A DNA stretch of 64,000 bases from Haloferax litoreum (GCF_009674605.1 NZ_WKJO01000001.1:930001-994000); one strand, 5' to 3'. Shown: positions 43,341 to 53,198, numbered from the stretch's first letter. Numbers and translations: made by a program. The notes: a model not told the origin generated them from the letters alone.

Positions 43341-44476
43341 TGTCGGGGTTCGTCTTCAACGAGAAACCAATCACCATCGAATCCGGTGAGGGACCGTACC
43401 TCTATTCGGACGACGGGACCGAGTACCTCGACTTCGGCGCGAGTTACGCCGTCGCGGCACTCGGCCACTCGCACCCGGCGGTCACCTCTGCCATTCAAGA
43501 ACAGGCCGCGAAGTTGACCTACGTGCAGGCGTCGTACCCCGTCGAGGTTCGCACCGAACTCTACGAGAAACTCGCCGCGCTCGCACCGGGCGACATCGAG
43601 AACGTCTGGCTCTGTAACTCCGGCACCGAGGCTAACGAGGCGGCGATGAAGTTCGCCCGCTCTGCGACCGGTCGCCAGAAGATTATCGCCACGAAGCGCG
43701 CGTTCCACGGCCGCACCCTTGGCTCGCTCGCGCTCACGTGGAAACAGAAGTACAAGAAGCCGTACGAACCGGTCGCCGGCGGCGTCGAGTTCGTCACGTA
43801 CGGCGACGAAGAGGAACTGGCCGAAGCCGTAGACGACGAGACGGCCGCCGTCTTCCTCGAACCGATTCAGGGCGAAGGCGGCATCAACCCCGCTGCGACG
43901 GAGTACCTGCAAACCGCCCGCGACCTGACCGAAGACGCCGGCGCGGCACTCGTCTTCGACGAGATTCAGACCGGTATCGGCCGGACCGGGTCGCTGTGGG
44001 CGTGCGAGAACGTCGGCGTCGTTCCCGACATCCTGACCAGTGCGAAGGGTATCGCCAACGGCCTCCCACTCGGTGCGACGCTCTGTGCCGACTGGATTGC
44101 CGACGGCGCGGCCTCTCACGGGTCGACGTTCTCCGGCGGCCCTGTGGTCTGCGCCGCGGCGAACGCCACGCTCGACACCATCGTCGAGCAGGATATTCCC
44201 GGTCACGCCGCCGAAATCGGCGACTACCTCACGTCGGGACTCGAAGCGGCCGTGGAAGAACACGACCTGCCGGTCCGCGAGGTACGCGGCGACGGCCTCA
44301 TGATTGGCGTCGAGGTCAAGCGCGGCGCGAACCGCACGCTGAAGCACCTCGCGCTGTCCGAGCAACTCCTCGCGCTTCCAGCGGGACGGACCGTCGTGCG
44401 GTTCCTCCCGCCACTCATCATCGACGAGGAACACGCAGACTACGCGGTGGACGCCATGACGAGCGTGTTGTCATGA
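43337..44476 (+). CDS. argD: [LysW]-glutamate-semialdehyde aminotransferase
   Basis: A 379-residue class-III PLP aminotransferase producing LysW-ornithine. NSGTEANEAAMKFAR, FHGRTLGSLALTWK, LVFDEIQTGIGRTG and the Schiff-base lysine region LTSAKGIANGLPLGA are all present. The double ATG at 43337 overlaps the argB stop; its own stop overlaps argE. Confidence 0.95.
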   Translation: MMSGFVFNEKPITIESGEGPYLYSDDGTEYLDFGASYAVAALGHSHPAVTSAIQEQAAKLTYVQASYPVEVRTELYEKLAALAPGDIENVWLCNSGTEANEAAMKFARSATGRQKIIATKRAFHGRTLGSLALTWKQKYKKPYEPVAGGVEFVTYGDEEELAEAVDDETAAVFLEPIQGEGGINPAATEYLQTARDLTEDAGAALVFDEIQTGIGRTGSLWACENVGVVPDILTSAKGIANGLPLGATLCADWIADGAASHGSTFSGGPVVCAAANATLDTIVEQDIPGHAAEIGDYLTSGLEAAVEEHDLPVREVRGDGLMIGVEVKRGANRTLKHLALSEQLLALPAGRTVVRFLPPLIIDEEHADYAVDAMTSVLS

Positions 44477-45558
44477 ACGCCGGAACCACACACGACGGCC
44501 ACGCCGACACGGACGCCGACCTCATCGCCGGGAGCGACTGGGTCGAGGCGCGTCGTCTCCTCTACGACATGGTGTCGACGCCGTCCGTCTCGGGCGACGA
44601 AGAAGACGCCGCCGAGGTGCTGAAGGCGTTCTTCGAGGCGCACGACCGCGAGGTCTGGATAGACGAGGTCGGCAACGTCCGCGCACCCGCCGACGATTCC
44701 GTCCTCCTCACGTCGCACATCGACACCGTCCCGGGCGAGATACCAGTGAAGGTTGACGACGGCGTTCTCTGGGGTCGCGGGAGCGTCGACGCGACCGGCC
44801 CCCTCTGTTCGATGGCCGCCGCCGCCGTCGAAACAGGCGTCTCGTTCGTCGGCGTCGTCGGCGAAGAGACCTCGTCGCGCGGCGCGTGGCACCTCGTCGA
44901 GGACCGCGAAGAACCCGGCGCTGTCGTCAACGGCGAACCCTCGGGATGGGACGGCGTGACCCTCGGCTACCGTGGATTCCTCTCGGGAACGTACGTCTCG
45001 ACCAGTGAGTTGGGCCACTCCTCGCGCCCCGAGGACAACGCCATCCAATCGGCCGTCGCGTGGTGGTCGCGCGTCGCCGACTTCTTCGACGAAGAGTACG
45101 ACGGCGTCTTCGACACGGTGACGACGAAACCCGTGAACTTCGACGGCGGTCCAACCGACGATGGCCTCGCCGTCGAGGCGACGGTGGACGTGCAGTTCCG
45201 CGTCCCACCTCGTCTCACCATCGACGACGTACGCGAAGTCGCCGAGGGCGAACTCACTCGCGGGAGCGTCCACTGGAACAAGCCCATCCCGCCTGTGATG
45301 ATGAGTCCGCGCACGGAAGTCGCGCGGGCCTTCCGCGTCGCCATCCGCGGCGTCGGTGGGACCAAGCCACGCTTGCTCCGCAAGACCGGAACCAGCGACA
45401 TGAACATCTTCGCCGGCACGTGGGACTGCCCGATGGCGACGTACGGCCCCGGCGACTCGGACCTCGACCACGCCCCCGACGAACGCCTCGAACTCACCGA
45501 GTTCGACAACTCCATCGACGTGCTGGTGGAGGTCTGCGAGACACTCGCGGACGACTGA
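44473..45558 (+). CDS. argE: [LysW]-ornithine hydrolase (M20 metallopeptidase)
   Basis: A 361-residue zinc peptidase of the ArgE/LysK type that frees ornithine from LysW. Metal and catalytic residues are visible in LLTSHIDTVPG, LWGRGSVDATGPL and GVVGEETSSRGAWHL. The late block LLRKTGTSDMNIFAGTW with YGPGDSDLDHAPDE fits LysK. The N-terminus has about 20 acidic extra residues. ATG 44473 overlaps the argD stop. Confidence 0.94.
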   Translation: MNAGTTHDGHADTDADLIAGSDWVEARRLLYDMVSTPSVSGDEEDAAEVLKAFFEAHDREVWIDEVGNVRAPADDSVLLTSHIDTVPGEIPVKVDDGVLWGRGSVDATGPLCSMAAAAVETGVSFVGVVGEETSSRGAWHLVEDREEPGAVVNGEPSGWDGVTLGYRGFLSGTYVSTSELGHSSRPEDNAIQSAVAWWSRVADFFDEEYDGVFDTVTTKPVNFDGGPTDDGLAVEATVDVQFRVPPRLTIDDVREVAEGELTRGSVHWNKPIPPVMMSPRTEVARAFRVAIRGVGGTKPRLLRKTGTSDMNIFAGTWDCPMATYGPGDSDLDHAPDERLELTEFDNSIDVLVEVCETLADD

Positions 45559-45636
45559 CCCGAACCGTCGAAGACTGAATCGAGACACACAGACGACCGA
45601 GACACCGAATCGACACGGAGACACGACACTCACACA

Positions 45637-46536
45637 ATGCTCGAAACGACACACTTCACCGACATCGACGACATCAGCGCATCGGAGTTAGACCGCGTCC
45701 TCACCCGCGCCGCCGACATCAAATCCGGCGACGACGAGACGCGACTGCCCCGAGCGACGCTGGCGATGCTCTTCGAGAAACCGAGTACCCGCACGCGTGT
45801 CTCCTTCGAGACGGGTATGACGCAGTTAGGCGGTCACGCCCTCTTCCTCGGCCCCGAAGACATCCAACTCGGTCACGGCGAACCACTCTCGGACACCGCT
45901 CGTGTGCTGGGTCGCTACGGCGACGCCATCATGGTCCGCCTCTTCGAACACGAGGACCTGCTCGAAATCGCCGAACACTCCGACGCACCGGTCATCAACG
46001 GCCTGACCGACGACGCCCACCCGTGCCAGACGCTCGCCGACCTGCTCACCATCCGCGAACACGTCGGCGACTTCGACGAGGTACAGGCCGCGTGGGTCGG
46101 CGACGGCAACAACGTCGGCCAGTCGTTCGTCCTCGGGTGCGCGATGGCCGGCATCGACCTGACGGTGGCGACGCCACCGGGGTACGCGATGGACGACGAA
46201 GTCATCGCTCGGGCCGCCGAACTCGGACAAGCGCCGACGGTCACCACGGACCCCGAGGAAGCCATCGACGGCGCGGACGTCATCTACACCGACGTGTGGA
46301 TTTCGATGGGCCAAGAGAGCGAGCGTCACCAGAAACTGCAGGCGTTCGAAGGCTTCCAACTCAACGAGGAGTTGCTCGCGGATACGGACGCGAAAGTCAT
46401 GCACTGTCTCCCCGCCCACCGCGGTGAGGAGATTACCGGACCCGTCCTCGAAGGCGACCAGTCTATCGTCTGGGACCAAGCGGAAAACCGTCTCCACGCC
46501 CAGAAAGGACTCATCGTCGAGTTGCTGGACGAATAA
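45637..46536 (+). CDS. argF: Ornithine carbamoyltransferase
   Basis: A 299-residue transferase making citrulline. The carbamoyl-phosphate loop is KPSTRTRVSFE; the conserved HPCQTLADLLT, DVWISMGQE (SMG loop) and MHCLPAHRGEEIT mark the ornithine class. It lies 78 nt after argE in a GAGACAC-rich spacer without a TATA box, so it is probably read through from upstream. It converges with the SnoaL-like gene. Confidence 0.97.
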   Translation: MLETTHFTDIDDISASELDRVLTRAADIKSGDDETRLPRATLAMLFEKPSTRTRVSFETGMTQLGGHALFLGPEDIQLGHGEPLSDTARVLGRYGDAIMVRLFEHEDLLEIAEHSDAPVINGLTDDAHPCQTLADLLTIREHVGDFDEVQAAWVGDGNNVGQSFVLGCAMAGIDLTVATPPGYAMDDEVIARAAELGQAPTVTTDPEEAIDGADVIYTDVWISMGQESERHQKLQAFEGFQLNEELLADTDAKVMHCLPAHRGEEITGPVLEGDQSIVWDQAENRLHAQKGLIVELLDE

Positions 46537-46556
46537 AACCGAAGAACGCAGTCTGC

Positions 46557-47021
46557 CTACGCTTCTGCGCCCGTCCCGCCTTCTGCCTCGGTCGCTTCGG
46601 GCGGAATCAGACCGAGTTGCTGCATCGTTCCGTAGTAGTCGAACGCGTCCCACTGTTCTGCGATTTTGTCACCCTCGAACCGATAGATGCTGATACCGCT
46701 CGATTTCCAGTGGTTTCCCGTCGGTTCGTCGGTCAGGTACGACGGTGACTCGTTCGTTCCTTCCAACGTGTAGCGGATGGTAGCGCGGTCACCCGCCGCG
46801 AAGAGGTCGTCGATGGTGAACTCGAGGTCGGGCGTCCCATCGAGAACCGCTTGGACCATCTCTTTGGAACCTTCGAGGCCCCGGTCGCCCATCGAGTCGT
46901 GCATGACGAAATCGTCGGTAGAGTACCCGTCGATGGCGTCGGGATTCCGGCCGTTCCAAGCCTCTTCGTGATACTTTCTCATTATCGCCTTCATCTCTGC
47001 TGTCGGTATCGGGTCCATCAT
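46557..47021 (-). CDS. SnoaL-like ester cyclase / NTF2-fold protein
   Basis: A 154-residue NTF2-fold protein. The start AIMRKYHEEAWNGRNPDAID, the block FVMHDSMGDRGLEGSKEMVQ and the end IAEQWDAFDYYGTMQQLGLI match SnoaL-type ester cyclases, which hold an acid residue in the cone. The substrate is unknown and no polyketide genes are near. Two adjacent ATG codons (47021, 47018) can start it. Confidence 0.85.
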   Translation of the reverse strand: MMDPIPTAEMKAIMRKYHEEAWNGRNPDAIDGYSTDDFVMHDSMGDRGLEGSKEMVQAVLDGTPDLEFTIDDLFAAGDRATIRYTLEGTNESPSYLTDEPTGNHWKSSGISIYRFEGDKIAEQWDAFDYYGTMQQLGLIPPEATEAEGGTGAEA

Positions 47022-47141
47022 AGTCCACCAGGTGTGGGTACTCTCGGAAAATGCATAGAATATTTGTCACAAAATGTGGTGTGTCTCGATTAGGTGACAG
47101 TGTTTGCAAGCAAAAACTGCCGCCGCGGTCTCTCTCGGCCC

Positions 47142-47606
47142 CTACAGCACCCGTTCGAGCGTCGGGTACGCGATTCCGATGACCCCGCCGTAGACGACGT
47201 GGCCGACGAGACTCGTGACGTTGACGTTCGGAAGCGGCGGGTTCGCGGGCGACCCGACGACGCTCAACCAGACGGGCATGACGAGGACGGCGAGAATCGC
47301 CCAGAGGACGACGCCGTAGACGACGCCGGCGCCGAACGATTTGGCTGTCGAGTCGAGGCCGACGTATCCAGCGAGGCCAGCGAAGACGACGCCGAGAATC
47401 GCACCGTGGGCGACGTGAATCGTGAAGCCTGCGGCACCGCCCATGAGTGCGTACATCGATGGAATCGCGACTTCGAGGACGGGACGCATCTGGACGACCA
47501 TCATCGCACCCATGACGACGGCGGCGAGTGCGCCCGCGGCGACGCCCGCTTGCCACGATTCAGTTGCTGTGGTCTCGATTCGTGAGGTTGCAGTCTCTGA
47601 TGCCAT
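47142..47606 (-). CDS. Membrane protein, YagU-like
   Basis: A 154-residue protein with four to five hydrophobic spans and Gly/Ala-rich helices (AGVAAGALAAVVMGAMMVVQ; HVAHGAILGVVFAGLAGYVG; GHVVYGGVIGIAYP). It resembles small YagU/DUF1440-type inner-membrane proteins by pattern only. It is divergent from the helicase gene. Confidence 0.7.
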   Translation of the reverse strand: MASETATSRIETTATESWQAGVAAGALAAVVMGAMMVVQMRPVLEVAIPSMYALMGGAAGFTIHVAHGAILGVVFAGLAGYVGLDSTAKSFGAGVVYGVVLWAILAVLVMPVWLSVVGSPANPPLPNVNVTSLVGHVVYGGVIGIAYPTLERVL

Positions 47607-47771
47607 GTGCGAGGAGTCAACAGCCTCCCGAATAATCCTCTCTCGGACGGGCGAGACCGCCGCATGGCGGAGATACGGTTATATGCAGTGTGTCGTGTCT
47701 GGCGGTCTCGGCGGCGTCGGTTCGGGGTGTTCCTCCGAGGCTTTTAATCAGATGGCGGCCGAGAACCGTTC

Positions 47772-49979
47772 GTGGCCCACGCGAACGGTCCCCGCGACGA
47801 CGATAGCGACTTGGAGAGAGCGTGGCGCTTCTTCCCGTACGACGAACCGTATCCGAATCAGGAAGCGGCGATGTCCGGCATTTCGGACGCACTCGACGAC
47901 GAGCGCAACGTCCTCCTCGAAGGAGCAACTGGGACGGGAAAGACCATCTCCGCACTCGTGCCGGCGCTCGAATACGCCCGCGAACACGACAAGACGGTGG
48001 TCATCACGACGAACGTCCACCAGCAGATGCGGCAGTTCATCGAAGACGCCCGCGCCATCACCCGGCGCGAACCCATCCGGGCGGTGGTGTTCCGCGGGAA
48101 GTCCTCGATGTGCCACATCGACGTTGGCTTTCAGGAGTGTCAGACCCTCCGCGATACGACCAGAAGCATCGTCGAAAAGGAGTCAGACAAGTCCGAACTC
48201 TCGGAGCAGGCCCAGACGCTCCTCGACCGGATGCGCGAGGGCGAGTCCGGTGCTGGTGAAGCCAGAAGCGCCGTCACCGACGAACTCGACGCCATCGACG
48301 ACGAGTTGGAGCAGTTGAAAGACGGCAACTACTGCGAACACTACTACAACAACCTCACGCAGAACACAGACGAGTTCTTCCAGTGGTTGTTCGACGACGT
48401 GCGGACCCCCGACGAGATTTTCGAACACGCCGGGCGGCAGAACTTCTGTGGCTACGAACTCCTGAAAGAGGGGATGGAGGGCGTCGACCTCGTGGTCTGT
48501 AACTACCACCACCTGCTCGACCCGATGATACGCGAGCAGTTCTTCCGGTGGTTGGACCGCGAGGCGGACGACATCATCACCGTGTTCGACGAGGCGCACA
48601 ACATCGAGGGGGCGGCGCGTGACCACGCGAGTCGTGCCCTCACCGAGAACACGCTCGAAAGCGCGATGAACGAGTTAGAAGAGGTCGACGACTCACGCGC
48701 CGAGAGTGCCCAAAACGTCGTCGGGACGTTCCTCGACGCACTCCGCGAGAGTTACGACGAGGCGTTCGGGTTCGGCGAACGCGAACAGGTCGGTGAGAAC
48801 TGGCACGACCTCTCGATTGCCAATCAGGGCCGGCGAGACGACCTGACGATGGAGTTCCTCCAGTCGTACGAAGGCCGCGGCATCGACGTGGAAGTCGAAC
48901 TCGCACTCCAGTTGGGAAAGCGCCTCGACGAGCAGTACGAAGACGAGTACAAGAACGGCGAGGCGACGACGCGCAAGGAGTGTCAAACCCTCCAAGCCGC
49001 CGGATTCATCGCCGACTGGATGGAGATGGGCGGCGAACTCGGCCGTCACCCCATGTTGTCGGTGCGTCGCGACGGCGGCAGCGACGAGATATACGGTCGC
49101 GCCGAACTCTACACCTGCATCCCGCGCGACGTGACTCGCGAGTTGTTCGAGGAAGTTCACGCGAGCATCCTGATGTCGGCGACGTTGCGCCCGTTCGACG
49201 TGACGGAGCAGACGCTCGGCCTCGAAAAACCGGTGACGATGGCGTACGGTCTCGAATACCCCGAGGAGAACCGACGGACGTTCTCCGTCTCGTTGCCGGC
49301 GCTGTTCTCGTCGGAACGCGACGACCCCGGGACGCAAGAGACAATCGAGCAGTTGCTCGTGGACGCCGCGCGCTTCACGCCGGGGAACACGCTCGTGTTC
49401 TTCCCGTCGTACGCGGAGGCCGAACGCTACCACGAGCGGTTGCGTGGGAACCCCGCGGCAGACTTCGACTTCTTCCTCGACGAACCGGGCGTCCGCGCTG
49501 AGGAGGCGCGACAGGAGTTCGTCGGCAAAGACGACGCGATTCTCCTCACGTCGCTGTGGGGGACCCTCGCCGAAGGCGTGAGCTTCGACGGCGACGACGC
49601 GCGAACCGTCGTCGTCGTTGGCGTTCCGTACCCGCACCTCTCCGAGCGACTGGAGGCGGTTCAAGACGCCTACGACCGCATCTATCGCGGCAAGAAGGAG
49701 GCTGGATGGCGCTACGCCGTGGAGATTCCAACCATCCGTAAGACCAGACAGGCACTCGGGCGGGTCATCCGCGCGCCCGACGACTACGGCGTGCGCATCC
49801 TCGCCGACAAACGCTACACGCGCGAGAGTTCCTCGATGGGGAAATACGGTGTTCGTGGGTCGTTCCCCGTCGAAGAGCGTGCAGAGATGGTCGACATCAC
49901 CCCGGAGAAACTCAAGTTCGCGATGCTGAACTTCTACAACGACCACGACGCATACGACGGCGACCCACCGCGACCCTAA
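47772..49979 (+). CDS. XPD/Rad3/DinG-type DNA helicase
   Basis: A 735-residue superfamily 2 helicase. Walker A is LLEGATGTGKTISALV and motif II FDEAHNI. Between them are four cysteines (SSMCHID, FQECQT, GNYCEHY, NFCGYEL) as expected for the [4Fe-4S] domain of 5'-3' XPD helicases. C-terminal motifs include SLWGTLAEGVSFDGDD and RQALGRVIRAPDDYG. It likely acts in DNA repair. The GTG at 47772 has a TATA-like CTTTTAATC about 25-30 nt upstream, fitting a leaderless mRNA. Confidence 0.93.
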   Translation: MAHANGPRDDDSDLERAWRFFPYDEPYPNQEAAMSGISDALDDERNVLLEGATGTGKTISALVPALEYAREHDKTVVITTNVHQQMRQFIEDARAITRREPIRAVVFRGKSSMCHIDVGFQECQTLRDTTRSIVEKESDKSELSEQAQTLLDRMREGESGAGEARSAVTDELDAIDDELEQLKDGNYCEHYYNNLTQNTDEFFQWLFDDVRTPDEIFEHAGRQNFCGYELLKEGMEGVDLVVCNYHHLLDPMIREQFFRWLDREADDIITVFDEAHNIEGAARDHASRALTENTLESAMNELEEVDDSRAESAQNVVGTFLDALRESYDEAFGFGEREQVGENWHDLSIANQGRRDDLTMEFLQSYEGRGIDVEVELALQLGKRLDEQYEDEYKNGEATTRKECQTLQAAGFIADWMEMGGELGRHPMLSVRRDGGSDEIYGRAELYTCIPRDVTRELFEEVHASILMSATLRPFDVTEQTLGLEKPVTMAYGLEYPEENRRTFSVSLPALFSSERDDPGTQETIEQLLVDAARFTPGNTLVFFPSYAEAERYHERLRGNPAADFDFFLDEPGVRAEEARQEFVGKDDAILLTSLWGTLAEGVSFDGDDARTVVVVGVPYPHLSERLEAVQDAYDRIYRGKKEAGWRYAVEIPTIRKTRQALGRVIRAPDDYGVRILADKRYTRESSSMGKYGVRGSFPVEERAEMVDITPEKLKFAMLNFYNDHDAYDGDPPRP

Positions 49980-50009
49980 CCACGGGGGTCACCATCGGCC
50001 GAAGACACC

Positions 50010-50600
50010 TCAGTTCGCCAGTTCACGGAGCGTCGTCCGGCCGACGAATCGAGGGACGCGGTCGGTGTACCGTTCGTACTCGCGTCCGTACTCCTCGTGC
50101 AGGTGAGGTTCTTCTGCGAAGGGCAACAACACGACCCAGCCAGCGTGGACGGCGGCGAGGACGGCGACGAAAAACGAGTTGACGAGCACTGCGAACCCGA
50201 CGATGCCGACGAGCATCCCGACGTACTGCGGGTTTCGACTGTACGCATATGGGCCGTCCGTGTACAGGTCACCGGTCACGCCGCGAACCTCGTCGGACTG
50301 CATCGCGTTCGCGCTCCGAAGGAAGATTGCCGCCCCGAGTCCCGACAGGAGGACACCGACGACGAGCGACGCTGGTCGCGGCAGTATCCACTCGTTCCAG
50401 TCGAGGACGGCGACGGTGAGAATGGAGACGTTGAACACGGCGACCAGCGACCAGTGGAGGTAGTACGCCCACGTCTTGTCGCCGGGTGGCCACCACTGGC
50501 GAGTCGTCGTGAGCGTGACCACCAAGATGAGGTAGATTCCGGACGCAGCGACGAGACCGGTTCCGAACGCGATGGACGTCACAGTCGGCAGTGCAGTCAT
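50010..50600 (-). CDS. Isoprenylcysteine/PEMT-like membrane methyltransferase
   Basis: A 196-residue membrane protein with about five spans. The C-terminal region GPYAYSRNPQYVGMLVGIVG and EEPHLHEEYGREYERYTDRV is the SAM-binding pattern of the ICMT/PEMT family (R-NP-Y plus E-E-L). Substrates range from prenyl-cysteine to phospholipids and small thiols; it cannot be narrowed. ATG 50600 is chosen; the frame is open to 50648. Confidence 0.82.
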   Translation of the reverse strand: MTALPTVTSIAFGTGLVAASGIYLILVVTLTTTRQWWPPGDKTWAYYLHWSLVAVFNVSILTVAVLDWNEWILPRPASLVVGVLLSGLGAAIFLRSANAMQSDEVRGVTGDLYTDGPYAYSRNPQYVGMLVGIVGFAVLVNSFFVAVLAAVHAGWVVLLPFAEEPHLHEEYGREYERYTDRVPRFVGRTTLRELAN

Positions 50601-50648
50601 ACGATGGGTTCCAGTAGGAGGAACTGGCCGATAGTCGCACTGCCGCAC

Positions 50649-50861
50649 CAGTGAGGCCGATTTTTATGTCGGGCAGGAGAGGCCGTGGAGGCGGTGCTCG
50701 AGGGCCTGCCGGTCGGGGGACCAGTCGACGTTCGGGCCATCACCGACTCCGAGAGGCGCGCCCCGGCGCAGTCGGCGTCTTGAACGACCGACACGTGTGG
50801 CCCGTGCAGGCCGACACAGACCGCCGTGCGATTCTTCCCTCTGCGAACCAACACATAGCTG
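50649..50861 (+). other. Structured gap upstream of the P450 gene
   Basis: GATTTTTATGTC at 50659-50670 is a TATA-like box. If used, transcription would begin near 50690, about 170 nt before the P450 ATG. The stretch is GC-rich, with GGCAGG ... CCTGCC and GGCC repeats able to form a long stem at about 50678-50718. No open frame on either strand is convincing. It may be a structured leader or a small RNA. Confidence 0.35.
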
Positions 50862-52238
50862 ATGAGTGCGACCCCTCCCGGCCCGAAGGGCATCCCAGTC
50901 TTCGGTGCCAGTCGGCAGTACGCCCGCGACCCGTTTCGGTTCCTGACGGCGGTAGCCGAGTCCTACGGCGACGTGATTCACTTCGACCTCGGTCCGCTGG
51001 ACACCTACATGTTGACGAACCCGGCCGACATCGAACGCGTCCTCGTGAGCGAGGCGTCGAAGTTCCGGAAACCACAGTTCCAAGACCAGGCAATCGGTGA
51101 TTTGCTCGGCGACGGCCTCCTCATGAGCGAGGGGGAGACGTGGCAGAAACAGCGACAACTCGCCCAACCCGCCTTCGACATGCGTCGCATCTCGACGATG
51201 GCGGGGATGATGACCGACCGAACAGCGACGATGCTCGACTCGTGGCACGACGGCGACGTGGTCGACGTGCAACTGGAGATGACGCGACTGACCGTCGAGA
51301 TAATCGTCGACGCGATGTTCGGCGCGGACATCGACGACGAGCGTATCCGACTCATCCAAGAGAACCTCGAACCACTCGGAACGCGGTTCGAACCCGACCC
51401 CATTCGGTTCCTCATGCCCGACTGGGCACCGACGAGAGAGAACCGCGAGTACAAGCAGTCACTGTCGCTCCTCGAAGACCTCATCTGGGATGTCGTCGAC
51501 GAACGGCGTGGGACCGAGTACGGGCCGACGCCGGCGTCGTCTGTGGCCGAGAGCGAGTCGGTCGAGGGAGAACCGATGGACTTGCTGTCGATTCTGCTTC
51601 GCGCCTACGACCGGGACGAACAGACGGAGGAGAATCTCCGTGACGAACTGATGACGATGCTTCTCGCGGGCCACGACACGACGGCGCTGACGCTTACCTA
51701 CGCGTGGTATCTGTTGTCCCAACACCCCGAAGTCGAGGAGAAACTCCACCGCGAGTTAGACGAGGTTCTCGGTGGGCGGACACCGACCTACGAAGACGTC
51801 CGGCAGTTAGAGTACACAGAACGTGTGCTGAACGAGTCGATGCGCCTGTACCCACCGGTGTACGTCATGTTCCGCGAGCCAAAAGTCGACGTACGTCTCG
51901 GTGGGTACCGTATCCCGGAAGGGTCGGCGATAATGCTTCCGCAGTGGGTCGTCCACCGGTCCGAGCGCTGGTGGGAGAACCCACTCGAGTTCGACCCGGA
52001 CCGCTGGGCACCGGAACGGATGCGGGGCCGGCCGCGGTTCGCGTACTTCCCCTTCGGCGGCGGGCCTCGCCACTGCATCGGCAAGCACCTCTCACTGCTC
52101 GAAGGACGACTCATCCTCGGGACGGTGGCACAGCAGTACGAACTCGACTACATCCGCGACAGACCGTTCTCGCTTCGCGGGTCGCTGACGATGCACCCAC
52201 AGGAGCCGATGGGGATGCGGTTGCACGCCCGCGAGTAG
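50862..52238 (+). CDS. Cytochrome P450
   Basis: A 458-residue P450. The heme loop FGGGPRHCIGKHLSLLEG has the axial Cys405. The I-helix reads LLAGHDTTALTLTYAW with the Thr for oxygen activation, the ExxR motif is ESMRLYPPV, and PERMRGRPRFAYFPFG precedes the heme loop. There is no N-terminal membrane anchor, so it is soluble, nearest in look to CYP102/CYP4-like long-chain hydroxylases. No reductase or ferredoxin gene is adjacent. It converges with the 2H phosphoesterase gene. Confidence 0.95.
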   Translation: MSATPPGPKGIPVFGASRQYARDPFRFLTAVAESYGDVIHFDLGPLDTYMLTNPADIERVLVSEASKFRKPQFQDQAIGDLLGDGLLMSEGETWQKQRQLAQPAFDMRRISTMAGMMTDRTATMLDSWHDGDVVDVQLEMTRLTVEIIVDAMFGADIDDERIRLIQENLEPLGTRFEPDPIRFLMPDWAPTRENREYKQSLSLLEDLIWDVVDERRGTEYGPTPASSVAESESVEGEPMDLLSILLRAYDRDEQTEENLRDELMTMLLAGHDTTALTLTYAWYLLSQHPEVEEKLHRELDEVLGGRTPTYEDVRQLEYTERVLNESMRLYPPVYVMFREPKVDVRLGGYRIPEGSAIMLPQWVVHRSERWWENPLEFDPDRWAPERMRGRPRFAYFPFGGGPRHCIGKHLSLLEGRLILGTVAQQYELDYIRDRPFSLRGSLTMHPQEPMGMRLHARE

Positions 52239-52274
52239 CGAAGACGACTGGTTCTGTCAGGGGACTGCCCACGG

Positions 52275-52772
52275 TCAGCCGGGAAGCGAAATCGTCGCCG
52301 CCGTCTCTCTGAAGTTCCCATCGTAGAGGTCCACGTTCGAGACGGTCCACTCGATGGGGTCGATTTCTTGGCTCGCGACTCGGCGGGCGTCTGCGACGTC
52401 GCCGCCGCGAGCGAGCGTGATGTGGGGGACGTAGTCGTCACCTTCGAGGCCGTCGATTGCGCCGAACTCGTCGACGAGTCGCCCGTGGAACGCTTCGATA
52501 CCGGGACTCTCGACAGTCAGGTAGACGACGGGTGCAGACCCACGAGGTGGGTGTTCGAAGAAGTCGATGCCTGTCACACGGGCCTCGAACGCCGGTGAAC
52601 CGAGAAGTGTCTGCCGGAGACGCTCGCGGAGGCGGTCGAAGTCGGTCGCTTCGAAGCGCTTGCAGACGAGCGTGTGCCGGTCGCGGACCCGGTCGAACGA
52701 TGCGAGATACGGGAACAGGTCGGACGCGAGGCGGGCGACCCGCCCCGGGACCGGGACGTTCAGACTGTACAC
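52275..52772 (-). CDS. 2'-5' RNA ligase / 2H phosphoesterase family protein
   Basis: A 165-residue protein with the two HxT-type motifs of the 2H superfamily: RHTLVCK near residue 33 and PHITLARGG near residue 120. Members are LigT/ThpR enzymes acting on 2',3'-cyclic phosphates or 2'-5' linkages. The start is GTG at 52772. The next gene downstream is the convergent P450. Confidence 0.88.
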   Translation of the reverse strand: MYSLNVPVPGRVARLASDLFPYLASFDRVRDRHTLVCKRFEATDFDRLRERLRQTLLGSPAFEARVTGIDFFEHPPRGSAPVVYLTVESPGIEAFHGRLVDEFGAIDGLEGDDYVPHITLARGGDVADARRVASQEIDPIEWTVSNVDLYDGNFRETAATISLPG

Positions 52773-52844
52773 GCCCGAATCTCACGGGTAAGATACAAAG
52801 GAGTGTCGTCGTCGCGTGCGGTTCGCCGTGGTGTCGGGGCGTCG

Positions 52845-53039
52845 TCAGATTCGGTCGAGCAACCAGAGGACGATGAGTGCCGCGACGACGAGTCCGAGAA
52901 GTGGCCGGAAGGGGCCGAGGAGTGCGGTGAAGAGGCCGAGAATCTCTCCGATAATCTCGAGTACGAGCCAGATGAGGACGAGGACCAGCACCAGTTTCAG
53001 GAGGTCATCGACTTCCAGAGCGCCACGATTCGTTCGCAT
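52845..53039 (-). CDS. Two-span small membrane protein
   Basis: A 64-residue protein with two tight hydrophobic helices (about residues 13-33 and 42-60) and only a few charged residues: LLKLVLVLVLIWLVLEIIG and LLGLVVAALIVLWLL. ATG 53039 starts just before. Such small proteins are conserved among haloarchaea; the role is unknown. It is 72 nt upstream of the 2H gene on the same strand. Confidence 0.68.
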   Translation of the reverse strand: MRTNRGALEVDDLLKLVLVLVLIWLVLEIIGEILGLFTALLGPFRPLLGLVVAALIVLWLLDRI

Positions 53040-53198
53040 ACTCGCCGGTCGGGGAGTCGAGAGCAAATACTTGGTGGCCGTGTGTGGCAACTGTGAGCGC
53101 TCGACGACGGGTGGACATCTGTGGCCACCCGAAGACTGGTCAAAATCTGTCGCCAGATTGCCGGGTAGGTTTATTCGTCTTCAGTGTCACTCTCTTGC

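Noticed and set aside
43738-44472. Upstream extension of argE through argD
   Set aside because: The frame is open but Arg-rich and lies wholly inside argD; the ATG at 44473 with a 4-nt overlap is the natural start.
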